Source: Actinomycetes bacterium (GTDB lineage Bacteria > Actinomycetota > CALGFH01). From it: a stretch of DNA of 6,276 bases. The translations under genes were made by a program, and so were the position numbers. The DNA lies in NCBI GenBank assembly GCA_030152105.1, contig JASLIH010000303.1, forward strand, positions 1 to 6,276. Direction: 5' to 3'. Shown here piece by piece: positions 1 to 5,650 of the stretch; position 1 is the first letter of the stretch; each line of letters begins with the position of its first letter. Below the pieces are notes generated by a model, which was given only the letters and a program-made list of their open reading frames with translations, had not been told where the DNA came from and ran no database searches.

Positions 1-405
1 CCGGTCCCAGTAGCCCATGCTGGAGGCGTCGAGGGCCAGGCCGAGGCGCTCGTTGCTGGCCCGGACCGCCTCCTCGTTGCCGCGCCGTTCGCTGATGTCG
101 TGGGCGAAGGCGTTGAAGACCGTCTCCGGCCCCGACCCGGCCGGCCAGATGACCAGCTCCACCGGGAACCGGTGGCCGTCCTTGTGGACCGCGGTGACCT
201 CGACCCGCCGGTTCAGCAGGGGCTCCAGATGGTGACGACCCCGGCGGCGTCGATCGAGATGAAGGCCTCGGCGGTCGCCTCCAGGATCTCCCGGGTCCGC
301 TCCTCGCCGTCGACCACCCGCTGCTCGGCCCGGGTGCGCTCGCGCAGGGCCCGGGCCAGCAGGACCAGCCCGGCCAGCAGGACCAGGCCGAGCAGTAGCG
401 CCCAG
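1..405 (-). pseudogene. Membrane-anchored PAS sensor protein, 5' part, frameshifted and internally deleted; runs off the left edge
   Basis: Read on the minus strand, two frames together give a PAS sensor. The first frame (about 405 to 216) encodes a hydrophobic helix beginning WALLLGLVLL, a charged linker (RALRERTRAEQRV) and the start of a PAS domain (AFISIDAAGVVTIW), then meets TGA at 215-213. The second frame (about 228 to 1) resumes with LLNRRVEVTAVHKDGHRF, continues to the PAS end motif FNAFAHDISERR, and then a linker leading into what looks like another PAS or sensor domain (ERLGLALDASSMGYWDR). From knowledge of the family, roughly 40 residues normally lie between the TIW and LNRR motifs, so a deletion that also changes frame is inferred. 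No ATG, GTG or TTG precedes the helix in frame back to at least position 524; the first ordinary start is GTG at 317-315, which would lose the helix. Effector domains (kinase, cyclase or other) would lie beyond the edge. Decay or an assembly error are both possible. Confidence 0.6.
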
Positions 406-1122
406 TTACCGGTCGGTGGTGCGGTGGTGGAGCAGGGTGCGGAGGGTGGAGAGGCCGTAGACGACCGACCGGCGGAAGTTGACCGAGCTGGCCTCGGCGA
501 AGTACCGGGTGGGGACGGGGATCTCGGCGATGCGGAAGCCGGCCCGGACGACCTGGCCGACCAGCTCCTGGTCGAAGACGAAGTCGTTGGAGTTGGCGTG
601 GTAGTCGATCGTCTCCAGGAGCTTGCGGGAATACGCCCGGAAGCCGGTGTGGTACTCCGACAGGCGCAGGTCGTAGGCGCGGTTCTGGAGGGTGGTGAGG
701 AACCGGTTGGCCGAGTACTTCCAGCGGGGCATGCCGCCGGCCAGCGGGTCGCCGAGGAAGCGGCTGCCCAGGACCATGTCGGCCTCGCCGGTCAGGATGG
801 GGGCGACCAGCTCGGGGATGCGGGTGGCGTCGTACTGGTAGTCGGGGTGGAGCATCACGACCACGTCGGCGCCCTCGGCCAGGGCGGTGTCGTAGCAGGT
901 CTTCTGGTTGCCGCCGTAGCCGAGGTTCTGGCGGTGGACGACCACCTGGAGGTTCAGCAGCTCGGCCACGGCCACGGTGTCGTCGCGGGAGAGGTCGTCG
1001 ACCAGGATGACGTGGTCGACCACGCCCGGCGGGATGTCGCGGTAGGTGCGGACCAGCGTCCGGGCGGCGTTGTAGGCCGGCATCACCACGACGACCTTGG
1101 GCTGGGACGGGTCAGTGGGCAT
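406..1122 (-). CDS. Family 2 glycosyltransferase, polyprenyl/dolichol-phosphate sugar synthase type
   Basis: This 238-residue protein is a cytosolic GT-A-fold enzyme of the kind that moves a sugar from a nucleotide sugar to a polyprenyl phosphate or similar acceptor. Visible motifs are the nucleotide-binding start VVVVMPAYNAARTL (10-23), VDD (41-43), the acceptor-loop signature LGYGGNQKT (67-75), the metal-binding DxD-like segment HPDYQYD (92-98), SEYHTGFRAYSR (155-166), the acidic NDFVFDQE (179-186) that normally holds the catalytic base, and PVPTRYF (202-208). No membrane helix is present. An ATG 63 bases upstream is possible, but the chosen ATG has an AGGTAGGT Shine-Dalgarno at 1135-1128, five bases away, and begins just before the conserved core. 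That site contains the stop of the upstream membrane glycosyltransferase, which implies co-translation. The C-terminus (LLHHRTTDR) looks somewhat shorter than I would expect for the family and abuts the damaged PAS gene. Family assignment is firm; the sugar is unknown. Confidence 0.93.
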   Translation of the reverse strand: MPTDPSQPKVVVVMPAYNAARTLVRTYRDIPPGVVDHVILVDDLSRDDTVAVAELLNLQVVVHRQNLGYGGNQKTCYDTALAEGADVVVMLHPDYQYDATRIPELVAPILTGEADMVLGSRFLGDPLAGGMPRWKYSANRFLTTLQNRAYDLRLSEYHTGFRAYSRKLLETIDYHANSNDFVFDQELVGQVVRAGFRIAEIPVPTRYFAEASSVNFRRSVVYGLSTLRTLLHHRTTDR

Positions 1123-1129
1123 CGGGGAC

Positions 1130-2761
1130 CTACCTACGGCTGGCGGACGACTCTGCCCGGGGATCGTAGTCAATCGGCGAGGCAACCGGCGACACCCCGG
1201 GCCCGAGGCCGCTCGGCGGGCCGTACAGGTACAGCTCGCCGTTCCCCCACGGAATCCGGGCCAGCCGGGGGCGGGTGGGGCGGGCGGTGAGGCCGGCCAC
1301 CGTGGCCGTCGGGTCGCCCGGCCCGGTGCCGACCAGCACGTGGGTCACCCCGAACCGTCCCACCGGGTCGCGGACGTTGGCATCGGCGGTCGGCCACGGC
1401 GTCAAGGTGGTCAGCCGGGTGTCGAACAGCAGGGTCGGGGCGTAGGCCCCGAACACCACCGCGTCGGAGGGCAGCGAGGCGGCCAGGGCCCGCTGCCCCT
1501 GTTCGCGGAGGCGGCCGCTGGCCCTCGCCCCGTCCAGGTACTGGAGCACCCCGGGCAGGGCCACCGCGACCCCGAGGACGACCGCGGCCAGCCCGGCCGC
1601 CCGCCCGGCCCGGCCCCGGTTCCCCGGGTCGCGCTCCGCCCCGCCGACGGCCCGGCCGGCCAGGTCGGCCAGGTCGGCCAGCCCGAACCCGGCCAGGACG
1701 GCCAGCCCGGGCAGCGCCGGGACGACATAGCGGTTGGGGGCGGTGTAGTGCCCGGGCAGGTAGTCCCCCACGGCCACGGCCAGCCACAGCCCGGCCCCCC
1801 ACAGGCCGGCCATGACCAGGGCGTCCCTGGCCGCCGGCTCCAGCCGCGGCCAGCGCCGGGCCAGCGCGGCCAGCCCGAGGGCGGCCGCCACCAGCAGGGG
1901 CAGGCTGCGCCCGAGCGCCTGGTCCGAGTTGGCCAGATAGCGCCCGACCCGCCCGGCGACCGCCACCGGCGTCCCCAGGTACTCGACCGTCGGCCAGATC
2001 CGCAGGGCGGTCCGGAACCGCTCCCAGTTGGGCAGGGCCACCGCCACCAGCCAGGCCGCCCCGGCCAGGAGCAGGGTGGCCAGCCCGGTCAGGCCCATGG
2101 CCAGGGCCGGCCGGTCCCGGCGGCGGGCGGCCGCGACCAGCACCACCCCCAGCAGCACCAGCCCGGGCAGCAGCGCGTTGGCCTTGACCGACACCGCGGC
2201 CGCGACCAGCAGCCCGAGCCCGGCCCCGGCGGTGGCCGACGGCCGCCAGGCGGCCCGGGTGGCGAGCACGAACGCGCCGGTCAGCAGCACGACGACGGTC
2301 GCCTCGACCATGGCGAGACGGCCGTGCTCGAGCATGAGGTTGGCCCCGCCGAGGGCGGCGGCGGCCAGCAGGGCGGCCGGCCGGCCGAGGGGCCGGACCA
2401 GCCCGAGGGCCAGCAGCAGCACCGCCCCGGCGACCGCGACCATGGACAGGGCCCGCCCGGCGGCAAGGCTCGGCCCGGTCACGGCGAACGTCGCCGCCGC
2501 CAGCACGCTGTAGACACCGTTGGTCAGGCTCCGGTCGACGTCCCCGGTGGCGAACTGGCCGCTCAGGGCCCGCTCGCGGGCGTTGGCCAGGTTGAAGCCC
2601 TCGTCGGTCCAGGGGGCGTTGCTGACCGTCAGCCGCCGCGGCGGGTCGACCCCGGCGAACGGGGCCAGCAGCCAGAGCACGACCCCGGCCAGCAGCAGCC
2701 CGGCCAGCACCTGTCCCGGCGTGACCGCCCCGTCGCCACCGGGCCGGGCGGCCGCGCTCAC
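1130..2761 (-). CDS. Multi-pass membrane glycosyltransferase, GT-C fold (GT39/ArnT/PMT-like)
   Basis: The 543-residue product has an N-terminal helix (about 17-36), an extracytoplasmic loop with an acidic pair in WTDEGFNL (D53-E54), many further hydrophobic segments up to about residue 405, and a soluble C-terminal domain (about 410-520). GT-C enzymes use an Asp/Glu pair in the first outer loop to transfer a sugar from a polyprenyl-phosphate donor outside the membrane. EHGRLAMVEA (145-154) and RYVVPALPGLAVLAGFGL (344-361) also resemble conserved parts of this group. The start is the GTG at 2761-2759, forming GTGA with the TGA of the thioesterase. It has no Shine-Dalgarno at a usable distance, so translational coupling is likely, and it is the only ordinary start between the thioesterase end and the first helix. 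The frame stays open upstream, but that part is a shadow of the thioesterase. The next gene, a polyprenyl-phosphate sugar synthase type enzyme, could supply its donor. Fold assignment is good; substrate is unknown. Confidence 0.85.
   Translation of the reverse strand: MSAAARPGGDGAVTPGQVLAGLLLAGVVLWLLAPFAGVDPPRRLTVSNAPWTDEGFNLANARERALSGQFATGDVDRSLTNGVYSVLAAATFAVTGPSLAAGRALSMVAVAGAVLLLALGLVRPLGRPAALLAAAALGGANLMLEHGRLAMVEATVVVLLTGAFVLATRAAWRPSATAGAGLGLLVAAAVSVKANALLPGLVLLGVVLVAAARRRDRPALAMGLTGLATLLLAGAAWLVAVALPNWERFRTALRIWPTVEYLGTPVAVAGRVGRYLANSDQALGRSLPLLVAAALGLAALARRWPRLEPAARDALVMAGLWGAGLWLAVAVGDYLPGHYTAPNRYVVPALPGLAVLAGFGLADLADLAGRAVGGAERDPGNRGRAGRAAGLAAVVLGVAVALPGVLQYLDGARASGRLREQGQRALAASLPSDAVVFGAYAPTLLFDTRLTTLTPWPTADANVRDPVGRFGVTHVLVGTGPGDPTATVAGLTARPTRPRLARIPWGNGELYLYGPPSGLGPGVSPVASPIDYDPRAESSASRR
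1658..1681. repeat. Short tandem repeat of GGCCAGGTC (2.7 copies) inside the GT-C gene
   Basis: The plus strand carries GGCCAGGTC at 1658-1666 and 1667-1675, then a partial GGCCAG at 1676-1681. On the coding (minus) strand it encodes the repeated Leu-Ala-Asp of LADLADLAG at residues 361-369, just after the last strongly conserved segment. Each unit is nine bases, so gain or loss would keep the frame. It is probably simple slippage in GC-rich DNA. Confidence 0.75.
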
Positions 2762-3348
2762 GCCTCGAGCTGGTCGCGCCGCCGCCGGATGGCCTCGGCG
2801 CTGGCCAGGCGGTGCTCGCGGCGGATCTTGGCCTCGGCCTGACGGTGCCGCTCGACGTCGGTCTCCGGCACCAGGCCGGGCACCGGCCGCGGCTGGCCGC
2901 GCTCGTCCAGGGCCACGAACACCAGGTAGGCCGAGGAGGTGTGGGTGCGCCGGCCGCTCAGGATCTCCTCGGCCTCGACCCGCACCCCGACCTCGATCGA
3001 GGTCCGCCCGACGTCGTTCACCGACGCCCGCACCAGCACCACGTCGCCGACGTGCACCGGGTGCAGGAAGCTCATCTGGTCCAGGGAGGCCGTCACCACC
3101 GGCCCGCCGGCGTGCCGGCTGGCCGCGATCCCGGCGGCGGTGTCGATCATCTTCATGATCTCGCCGCCGTGGACGTTGCCCATGATGTTGGCCGTGGACA
3201 GGTCCATGTGCTGGGACAGCGTGACCTCCGAGGCCCGCGGCGGCTTGGGGGCCAGGTCGTGGGCGGCCGCCGCCCTGGCGGCCTCCCGGACCTGCTCCCG
3301 CAGCCCGTCCAGCGGCGTCCCGTCCGCCCCGGTCCCGCTCTCGCTCAC
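2758..3348 (-). CDS. Acyl-CoA thioesterase, hotdog fold (4HBT, ACOT7/YciA-like)
   Basis: The 196-residue product should hydrolyse acyl-CoA to free acid and CoA in the cytosol. A polar 40-residue leader precedes one hotdog domain (about 41-150). Conserved features are STANIMGNVHGGEIMKMIDTAA (51-72), where N58, the H60-G61-G62 turn and D69 match the Asn/Asp active-site region of this family, VVTASLDQMSFLHPVHVGD (84-102), and VGRTSIEVGVRV (113-124). The last 40 residues are highly charged and helical, a common tail in the family. The GTG start at 3348-3346 has AAGGAG nine bases upstream, and the frame beyond it is antisense to the VOC gene. The stop overlaps the start of the membrane glycosyltransferase by four bases. 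It heads a minus-strand operon and is divergent from the VOC gene with 90 bases between. The link between acyl-CoA hydrolysis and the glycosyltransferases is unclear; it may be only a shared transcript. Acyl chain preference cannot be read. Confidence 0.9.
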   Translation of the reverse strand: MSESGTGADGTPLDGLREQVREAARAAAAHDLAPKPPRASEVTLSQHMDLSTANIMGNVHGGEIMKMIDTAAGIAASRHAGGPVVTASLDQMSFLHPVHVGDVVLVRASVNDVGRTSIEVGVRVEAEEILSGRRTHTSSAYLVFVALDERGQPRPVPGLVPETDVERHRQAEAKIRREHRLASAEAIRRRRDQLEA

Positions 3349-3357
3349 GCCCCGGCT

Positions 3358-3363
3358 CTCCTT
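3358..3363 (-). promoter_or_regulatory. Shine-Dalgarno AAGGAG deciding the thioesterase GTG start
   Basis: AAGGAG on the minus strand lies nine bases before the GTG at 3348-3346. It is the best ribosome site in this spacer for the minus strand and supports the GTG over longer in-frame extensions into the divergent VOC gene. Confidence 0.75.
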
Positions 3364-3385
3364 GTCTCGACCCCGGACCCAGCAG

Positions 3386-3391
3386 AGGATA
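3386..3391 (-). promoter_or_regulatory. Possible -10 element (TATCCT) for the thioesterase-glycosyltransferase operon
   Basis: The 90-base divergent spacer (3349-3438) must hold promoters for both directions. On the minus strand TATCCT fits the actinobacterial TAnnnT -10 pattern and would give a leader of about 30 bases before the GTG, containing AAGGAG. No convincing -35 is seen at 16-19 bases upstream; TTGCCG at 3424-3419 is too far. No convincing -10 is seen for the plus-strand VOC gene. Confidence 0.25.
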
Positions 3392-3438
3392 GCTGTCCCG
3401 CCGCATCCGTATCCGCACCGGCAAAGGACAACCGCGCC

Positions 3439-3819
3439 ATGGAGATGAAGCTCGAGCTGGTACCGGTCCCGGTGACCGACGTCGACCGGGCCAAGGCCTT
3501 CTACACCGAGCAGGTCGGTTTCAACGCCGACCTCGACGAACGCTTCGGAGAGTCGTTCCGGGTCGTGCAGCTGACCCCGCCCGGGTCGTCCTGCTCGATC
3601 TGCATCGGGGTCGGCGTCGTCGAGACCCCTCCCGGCTCGGTCCAGGGACTCCACCTGGTCGTCCCCAACATCCACGCCGCCCGGTCCGAGCTCCTGGAAC
3701 GCGGCGTCGAGGTCAGCGAGGTCCAGGACATGGGCGCCCCCGGCAAGCCCACCGTCTCCTACGCCTACTTCAAGGACCCCGACGGCAACGGCTGGGCCCT
3801 CCAGCAGCTCCCCTACTGA
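3439..3819 (+). CDS. VOC family protein (glyoxalase/bleomycin-resistance fold)
   Basis: This 126-residue protein has the two-module VOC architecture: LVPVPVTDVDRAKAFYTEQVGF (7-28), a central PGSSCSICIGVGV strand region (49-61), GLHLVVPNIHAARSELLERGV (70-90), and the closing FKDPDGNGWALQQL (111-124). The start at 3439 is preceded by AAAGGA at 3423-3428, ten bases away; a second ATG two codons later (3445) is too far from it. Members of the fold act as metal-dependent isomerases or dioxygenases, or as binding proteins for drugs. By position against glyoxalase I, only H72 matches a metal ligand, while the first ligand is L7 and the C-terminal Glu is A120. Metal catalysis of the usual kind therefore looks doubtful. 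It is divergent from the thioesterase operon; the next plus-strand gene begins about 130 bases downstream, so they may or may not share a transcript. Function unknown beyond the fold. Confidence 0.9.
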   Translation: MEMKLELVPVPVTDVDRAKAFYTEQVGFNADLDERFGESFRVVQLTPPGSSCSICIGVGVVETPPGSVQGLHLVVPNIHAARSELLERGVEVSEVQDMGAPGKPTVSYAYFKDPDGNGWALQQLPY

Positions 3820-3831
3820 CCCGTCCGGGCA

Positions 3832-3847
3832 GGCGGAGGGAGCCGCC
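3832..3847 (+). terminator. Weak hairpin after the VOC gene
   Basis: GGCGG (3832-3836) and CCGCC (3843-3847) can pair around a six-base loop 12 bases after the VOC stop. There is no T run behind it, so it is at best a weak or Rho-assisted terminator. In DNA this rich in G and C a five-base stem may arise by chance. Confidence 0.2.
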
Positions 3848-3939
3848 GCCCGTAACGTTGCCGGGACGCAGGCCGGCCACACTGGTCGCGAGTCCACAAT
3901 GCTGGGAGGTGGCGGTGCCGGTGGCGCCCTTGGTGCGGC

Positions 3940-3944
3940 GAGGA
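3940..3944 (+). promoter_or_regulatory. Shine-Dalgarno-like GAGGA near the membrane-protein start
   Basis: GAGGA ends two bases before the ATG at 3947 and eight bases before the in-frame GTG at 3953. The spacing suits the GTG far better. The earlier in-frame ATG at 3899 has no purine-rich site before it. Confidence 0.45.
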
Positions 3945-3946
3945 CC

Positions 3947-5176
3947 ATGGCGGTGACGCCCGCGGCCGGGCCGGGCCGACCGCGCCGGTGGCCGGGCGCG
4001 CTGGCGTGGGCGCTGTGGGGACTGGCCATGGCCGGCACCGTCAGTGTCCTGTGGTTCGACCACCTGCTCCGCCAGGCCGGGCGGACCGACCTGCTCCAGC
4101 TCACCACCGACGGCGCTCCCTATGTGCTGGCGATCTTCAGCGGCACGACGGCCGGCGCGGTGCTGGCCAGCCGCCGGCCCCGCCACCCGGTGGGCTGGCT
4201 GCTGCTAGCCCTCGGGCTCTCGGTGGTGGTCTCCGGCGTGACCGACGGGTACGCGCGTTATGGGCTGCTGGCCCGGCCCGGGGCGCTCCCGGCCGCCGAC
4301 TACCTCGCCGTCTGCGCCGAGAAGAGCTACATCGCCTGGCCGGCCCTGCTCGGCTTCATCCTGCTGCTGACACCCACCGGGTCCCTGCCGTCCCCCCGCT
4401 GGCGGTGGTGGGCCTGGACCGCGGCCGTCGGGCCGGCGCTGTTCCTGGCGTCCACGGTGCTGGTCCAGAGAACGCTGGACGTGCCATATACATCGGTCCC
4501 CGATCCGCTGGTCGTCCCCGCCCTCTCCGGATGGTGGTCGGCCATGGTCGCGGGGCTGGCCGCCGCGGTGACCGCGCTCGCCGTGCCGGTCGGGGCCGTC
4601 GCCATGGTGCTGCGCTTTCGCCGCGCCCGCGGGGTGGAGCGCCAGCAGCTGCGCTGGGTCGCCCTGGCCGCCGGGCTGGCCGCGCTGGCCGTGGCCGGCA
4701 CCCTGGCCGGGGTGGTGACCGGGAACGCACCCGTGCGGGACGGGCTCTTCGGCATCTGTGTCGCCCTGGTCCCGCTGGCCATCGCCGCCGCGGTCCTGCG
4801 CTACCGGCTGTACGACCTCGACCGGATCATCAGCCGCACGCTCACCTATGGCGTGCTCACCGTCCTGCTCGGCGGCGCCTACGCCGGGGTCGTCCTCGGC
4901 CTCGGCCAGCTGCTCGGCCGGCGGTCGAGTCTGGCCGTGGCGGCGGCGACCCTGGCGGTGGCGGCGGTGTTCCAGCCCGCCCGTCGCCGCGTCCAGGAGG
5001 TGGTGGACCGGCGCTTCAACCGGCGCCGCAACGACGCCGCCCAGACAATTCAGACGTTCGGCAAGCGGCTGCGCCAGCAGGTCGACCTGGACAGCCTGAC
5101 CGCCGAGCTGCTGGCCGTGGTCGACCAGACCATGCAGCCAACCCAGGCGGCGCTGTGGCTGCGTCCGAGGACCTAG
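3947..5176 (+). CDS. Multi-pass membrane protein resembling the input half of a sensor histidine kinase, without a kinase domain
   Basis: About 409 residues. Roughly nine or ten hydrophobic segments are visible (near 18-36, 58-75, 82-99, 126-143, 156-173, 199-222, 236-256, 265-283, 301-322, 328-343). Between them lies the charged loop RFRRARGVERQQLRWV (223-238) and after segment eight LRYRLYDLDRIISRTLTYG (284-302), a signature I recognise from the membrane part of actinobacterial histidine kinases. The cytosolic tail has RRRVQEVVDRRFNRRRNDA (346-364), a helical linker with LRQQVDLDSLTAELLAVVDQTMQP (375-398), and then ends at LWLRPRT where a GAF or kinase region would be expected. No H-box, HATPase domain or output domain is present. 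Similar stand-alone proteins are known but uncharacterised, so it may be natural rather than truncated. Three starts compete: ATG 3899 without ribosome site, ATG 3947, and GTG 3953 with GAGGA at good spacing; I list the middle one. Its stop overlaps that of the convergent YCII gene. Confidence 0.85.
   Translation: MAVTPAAGPGRPRRWPGALAWALWGLAMAGTVSVLWFDHLLRQAGRTDLLQLTTDGAPYVLAIFSGTTAGAVLASRRPRHPVGWLLLALGLSVVVSGVTDGYARYGLLARPGALPAADYLAVCAEKSYIAWPALLGFILLLTPTGSLPSPRWRWWAWTAAVGPALFLASTVLVQRTLDVPYTSVPDPLVVPALSGWWSAMVAGLAAAVTALAVPVGAVAMVLRFRRARGVERQQLRWVALAAGLAALAVAGTLAGVVTGNAPVRDGLFGICVALVPLAIAAAVLRYRLYDLDRIISRTLTYGVLTVLLGGAYAGVVLGLGQLLGRRSSLAVAAATLAVAAVFQPARRRVQEVVDRRFNRRRNDAAQTIQTFGKRLRQQVDLDSLTAELLAVVDQTMQPTQAALWLRPRT
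5173..5176. other. CTAG shared by two convergent stop codons
   Basis: The plus-strand membrane protein ends with TAG at 5174-5176 and the minus-strand YCII gene ends with TAG at 5175-5173. The two stops occupy one CTAG palindrome, so neither transcript can have a terminator before the other gene begins. Confidence 0.9.
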
Positions 5177-5535
5177 CCGCCGAGCTGCAGGATGGGCCGC
5201 ACCTCGACCAGCCCGAAGGCGGCCTCCGGTATCTGGCCGGCGATCTCGACGGCCCGTTCGGGGCCTGCGCAGTCGAGCAGGAAGAAGCCGGCCAGCAGCT
5301 CCTTGGCCTCGGCATAGGGGCCATCGGTGGTCAGCGTCTGGCCGTCGCGGACCGAGACGCGCCTGGTCAGGGACGGGTCGGCGAGGGCCTCGGTGACGAT
5401 CAGCTCCCCAGAGGCGGCCAGCTCCTCGGCCAGGGCGGCGTAGTAGCGGAACCCCTCGGCGCGCTGGTCGTCGGAGAACCCCTCCCAGATCTCCCGGGAG
5501 GCCGGGTTGCTGTAGATCAGGATCAGGTATTTCAC
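5173..5535 (-). CDS. YCII/DGPF-domain protein
   Basis: The 120-residue product is a single YCII (DGPF) domain, a dimeric ferredoxin-like fold. It begins KYLILIYSN (2-10), has a helical stretch FRYYAALAEELAASGELIV (29-47), then the diagnostic TTDGPYAEAKELLAGFFLLDC (69-89), here DGPY rather than DGPF, and closes with EVRPI (111-115). The family is widespread in Actinomycetota, often beside ECF sigma factor genes; none is seen here. The biochemical role is not established, though an enzymatic use of conserved His/Asp residues has been suggested for relatives. The start is GTG 5535-5533 with GGAGG at 5545-5541, five bases upstream. An in-frame ATG at 5574-5572 would add 13 residues that do not look like the domain. 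It converges on the membrane protein (stops overlapping in CTAG) and is divergent from the second VOC gene with a 115-base spacer. Confidence 0.9.
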   Translation of the reverse strand: MKYLILIYSNPASREIWEGFSDDQRAEGFRYYAALAEELAASGELIVTEALADPSLTRRVSVRDGQTLTTDGPYAEAKELLAGFFLLDCAGPERAVEIAGQIPEAAFGLVEVRPILQLGG

Positions 5536-5540
5536 TGGCG

Positions 5541-5545
5541 CCTCC
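5541..5545 (-). promoter_or_regulatory. Shine-Dalgarno GGAGG deciding the YCII GTG start
   Basis: GGAGG on the minus strand, five bases before the GTG at 5535-5533. It sets the start directly at the conserved KYLILIY strand and disfavours the upstream ATG at 5574-5572. Confidence 0.75.
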
Positions 5546-5547
5546 AC

Positions 5548-5559
5548 AGTCCCGAGACT
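5548..5559. repeat. Imperfect 12-base palindrome AGTCCCGAGACT in the divergent spacer
   Basis: AGTC and GACT are perfect inverted arms around CCGA; ten of twelve positions agree with the reverse complement. It lies immediately upstream of the YCII Shine-Dalgarno site and could be an operator, but a chance palindrome of this size is quite possible. An eight-base perfect palindrome CATGCATG lies nearby at 5568-5575. Confidence 0.3.
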
Positions 5560-5637
5560 TTCTTGTCCATGCATGTCGAGAGTAGCTCGGCAGCTTCGAC
5601 CTCCTGGTGAGCGGCGAGGGCCGCACCGATGCCGGCA

Positions 5638-5645
5638 AGAGGAGG
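5638..5645 (+). promoter_or_regulatory. Shine-Dalgarno AGAGGAGG of the second VOC gene
   Basis: AGAGGAGG ends five bases before the ATG at 5651. A nearer ATG at 5646 is in another frame. This is the strongest ribosome site in the window. Confidence 0.75.
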
Positions 5646-5650
5646 ATGGG

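Noticed and set aside
100..1290. Plus-strand open frame of 396 codons opposite the GT2 gene
   Set aside because: It is Val/Gly/Asp-rich shadow sequence antisense to strongly conserved glycosyltransferase motifs.
1097..2842. Plus-strand open frame of 581 codons opposite the GT-C gene
   Set aside because: The translation is low-complexity Gly/Pro/Gln/Arg/His with no domain, typical of the antisense of a GC-rich hydrophobic gene. The minus strand encodes a coherent membrane protein.
2762..3424. In-frame N-terminal extension of the GT-C protein
   Set aside because: It is antisense-free but overlaps the thioesterase in another frame and reads as Arg/Gly/Ala filler. The GTG at 2761 couples to the thioesterase stop.
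3843..3875. Possible promoter or second hairpin between the VOC and sensor genes (AACGTT, GGCCGGCC-like pieces)
   Set aside because: The palindromes are short and expected by chance in this composition. No -10/-35 pair was found.
3349..4107. Long in-frame N-terminal extension of the thioesterase
   Set aside because: The extra residues are antisense to the VOC gene, have no domain, and the GTG at 3348 has a good ribosome site.
5577..5601. GTCGA...TCGAC inverted ends in the divergent spacer
   Set aside because: Only five bases pair around a long loop and the inner bases do not pair.
3988..5610. Plus-strand open frame of 540 codons overlapping the membrane sensor in another frame
   Set aside because: Its product is Arg/Pro/Ala low-complexity sequence, while the other frame gives a coherent membrane protein with recognised motifs.
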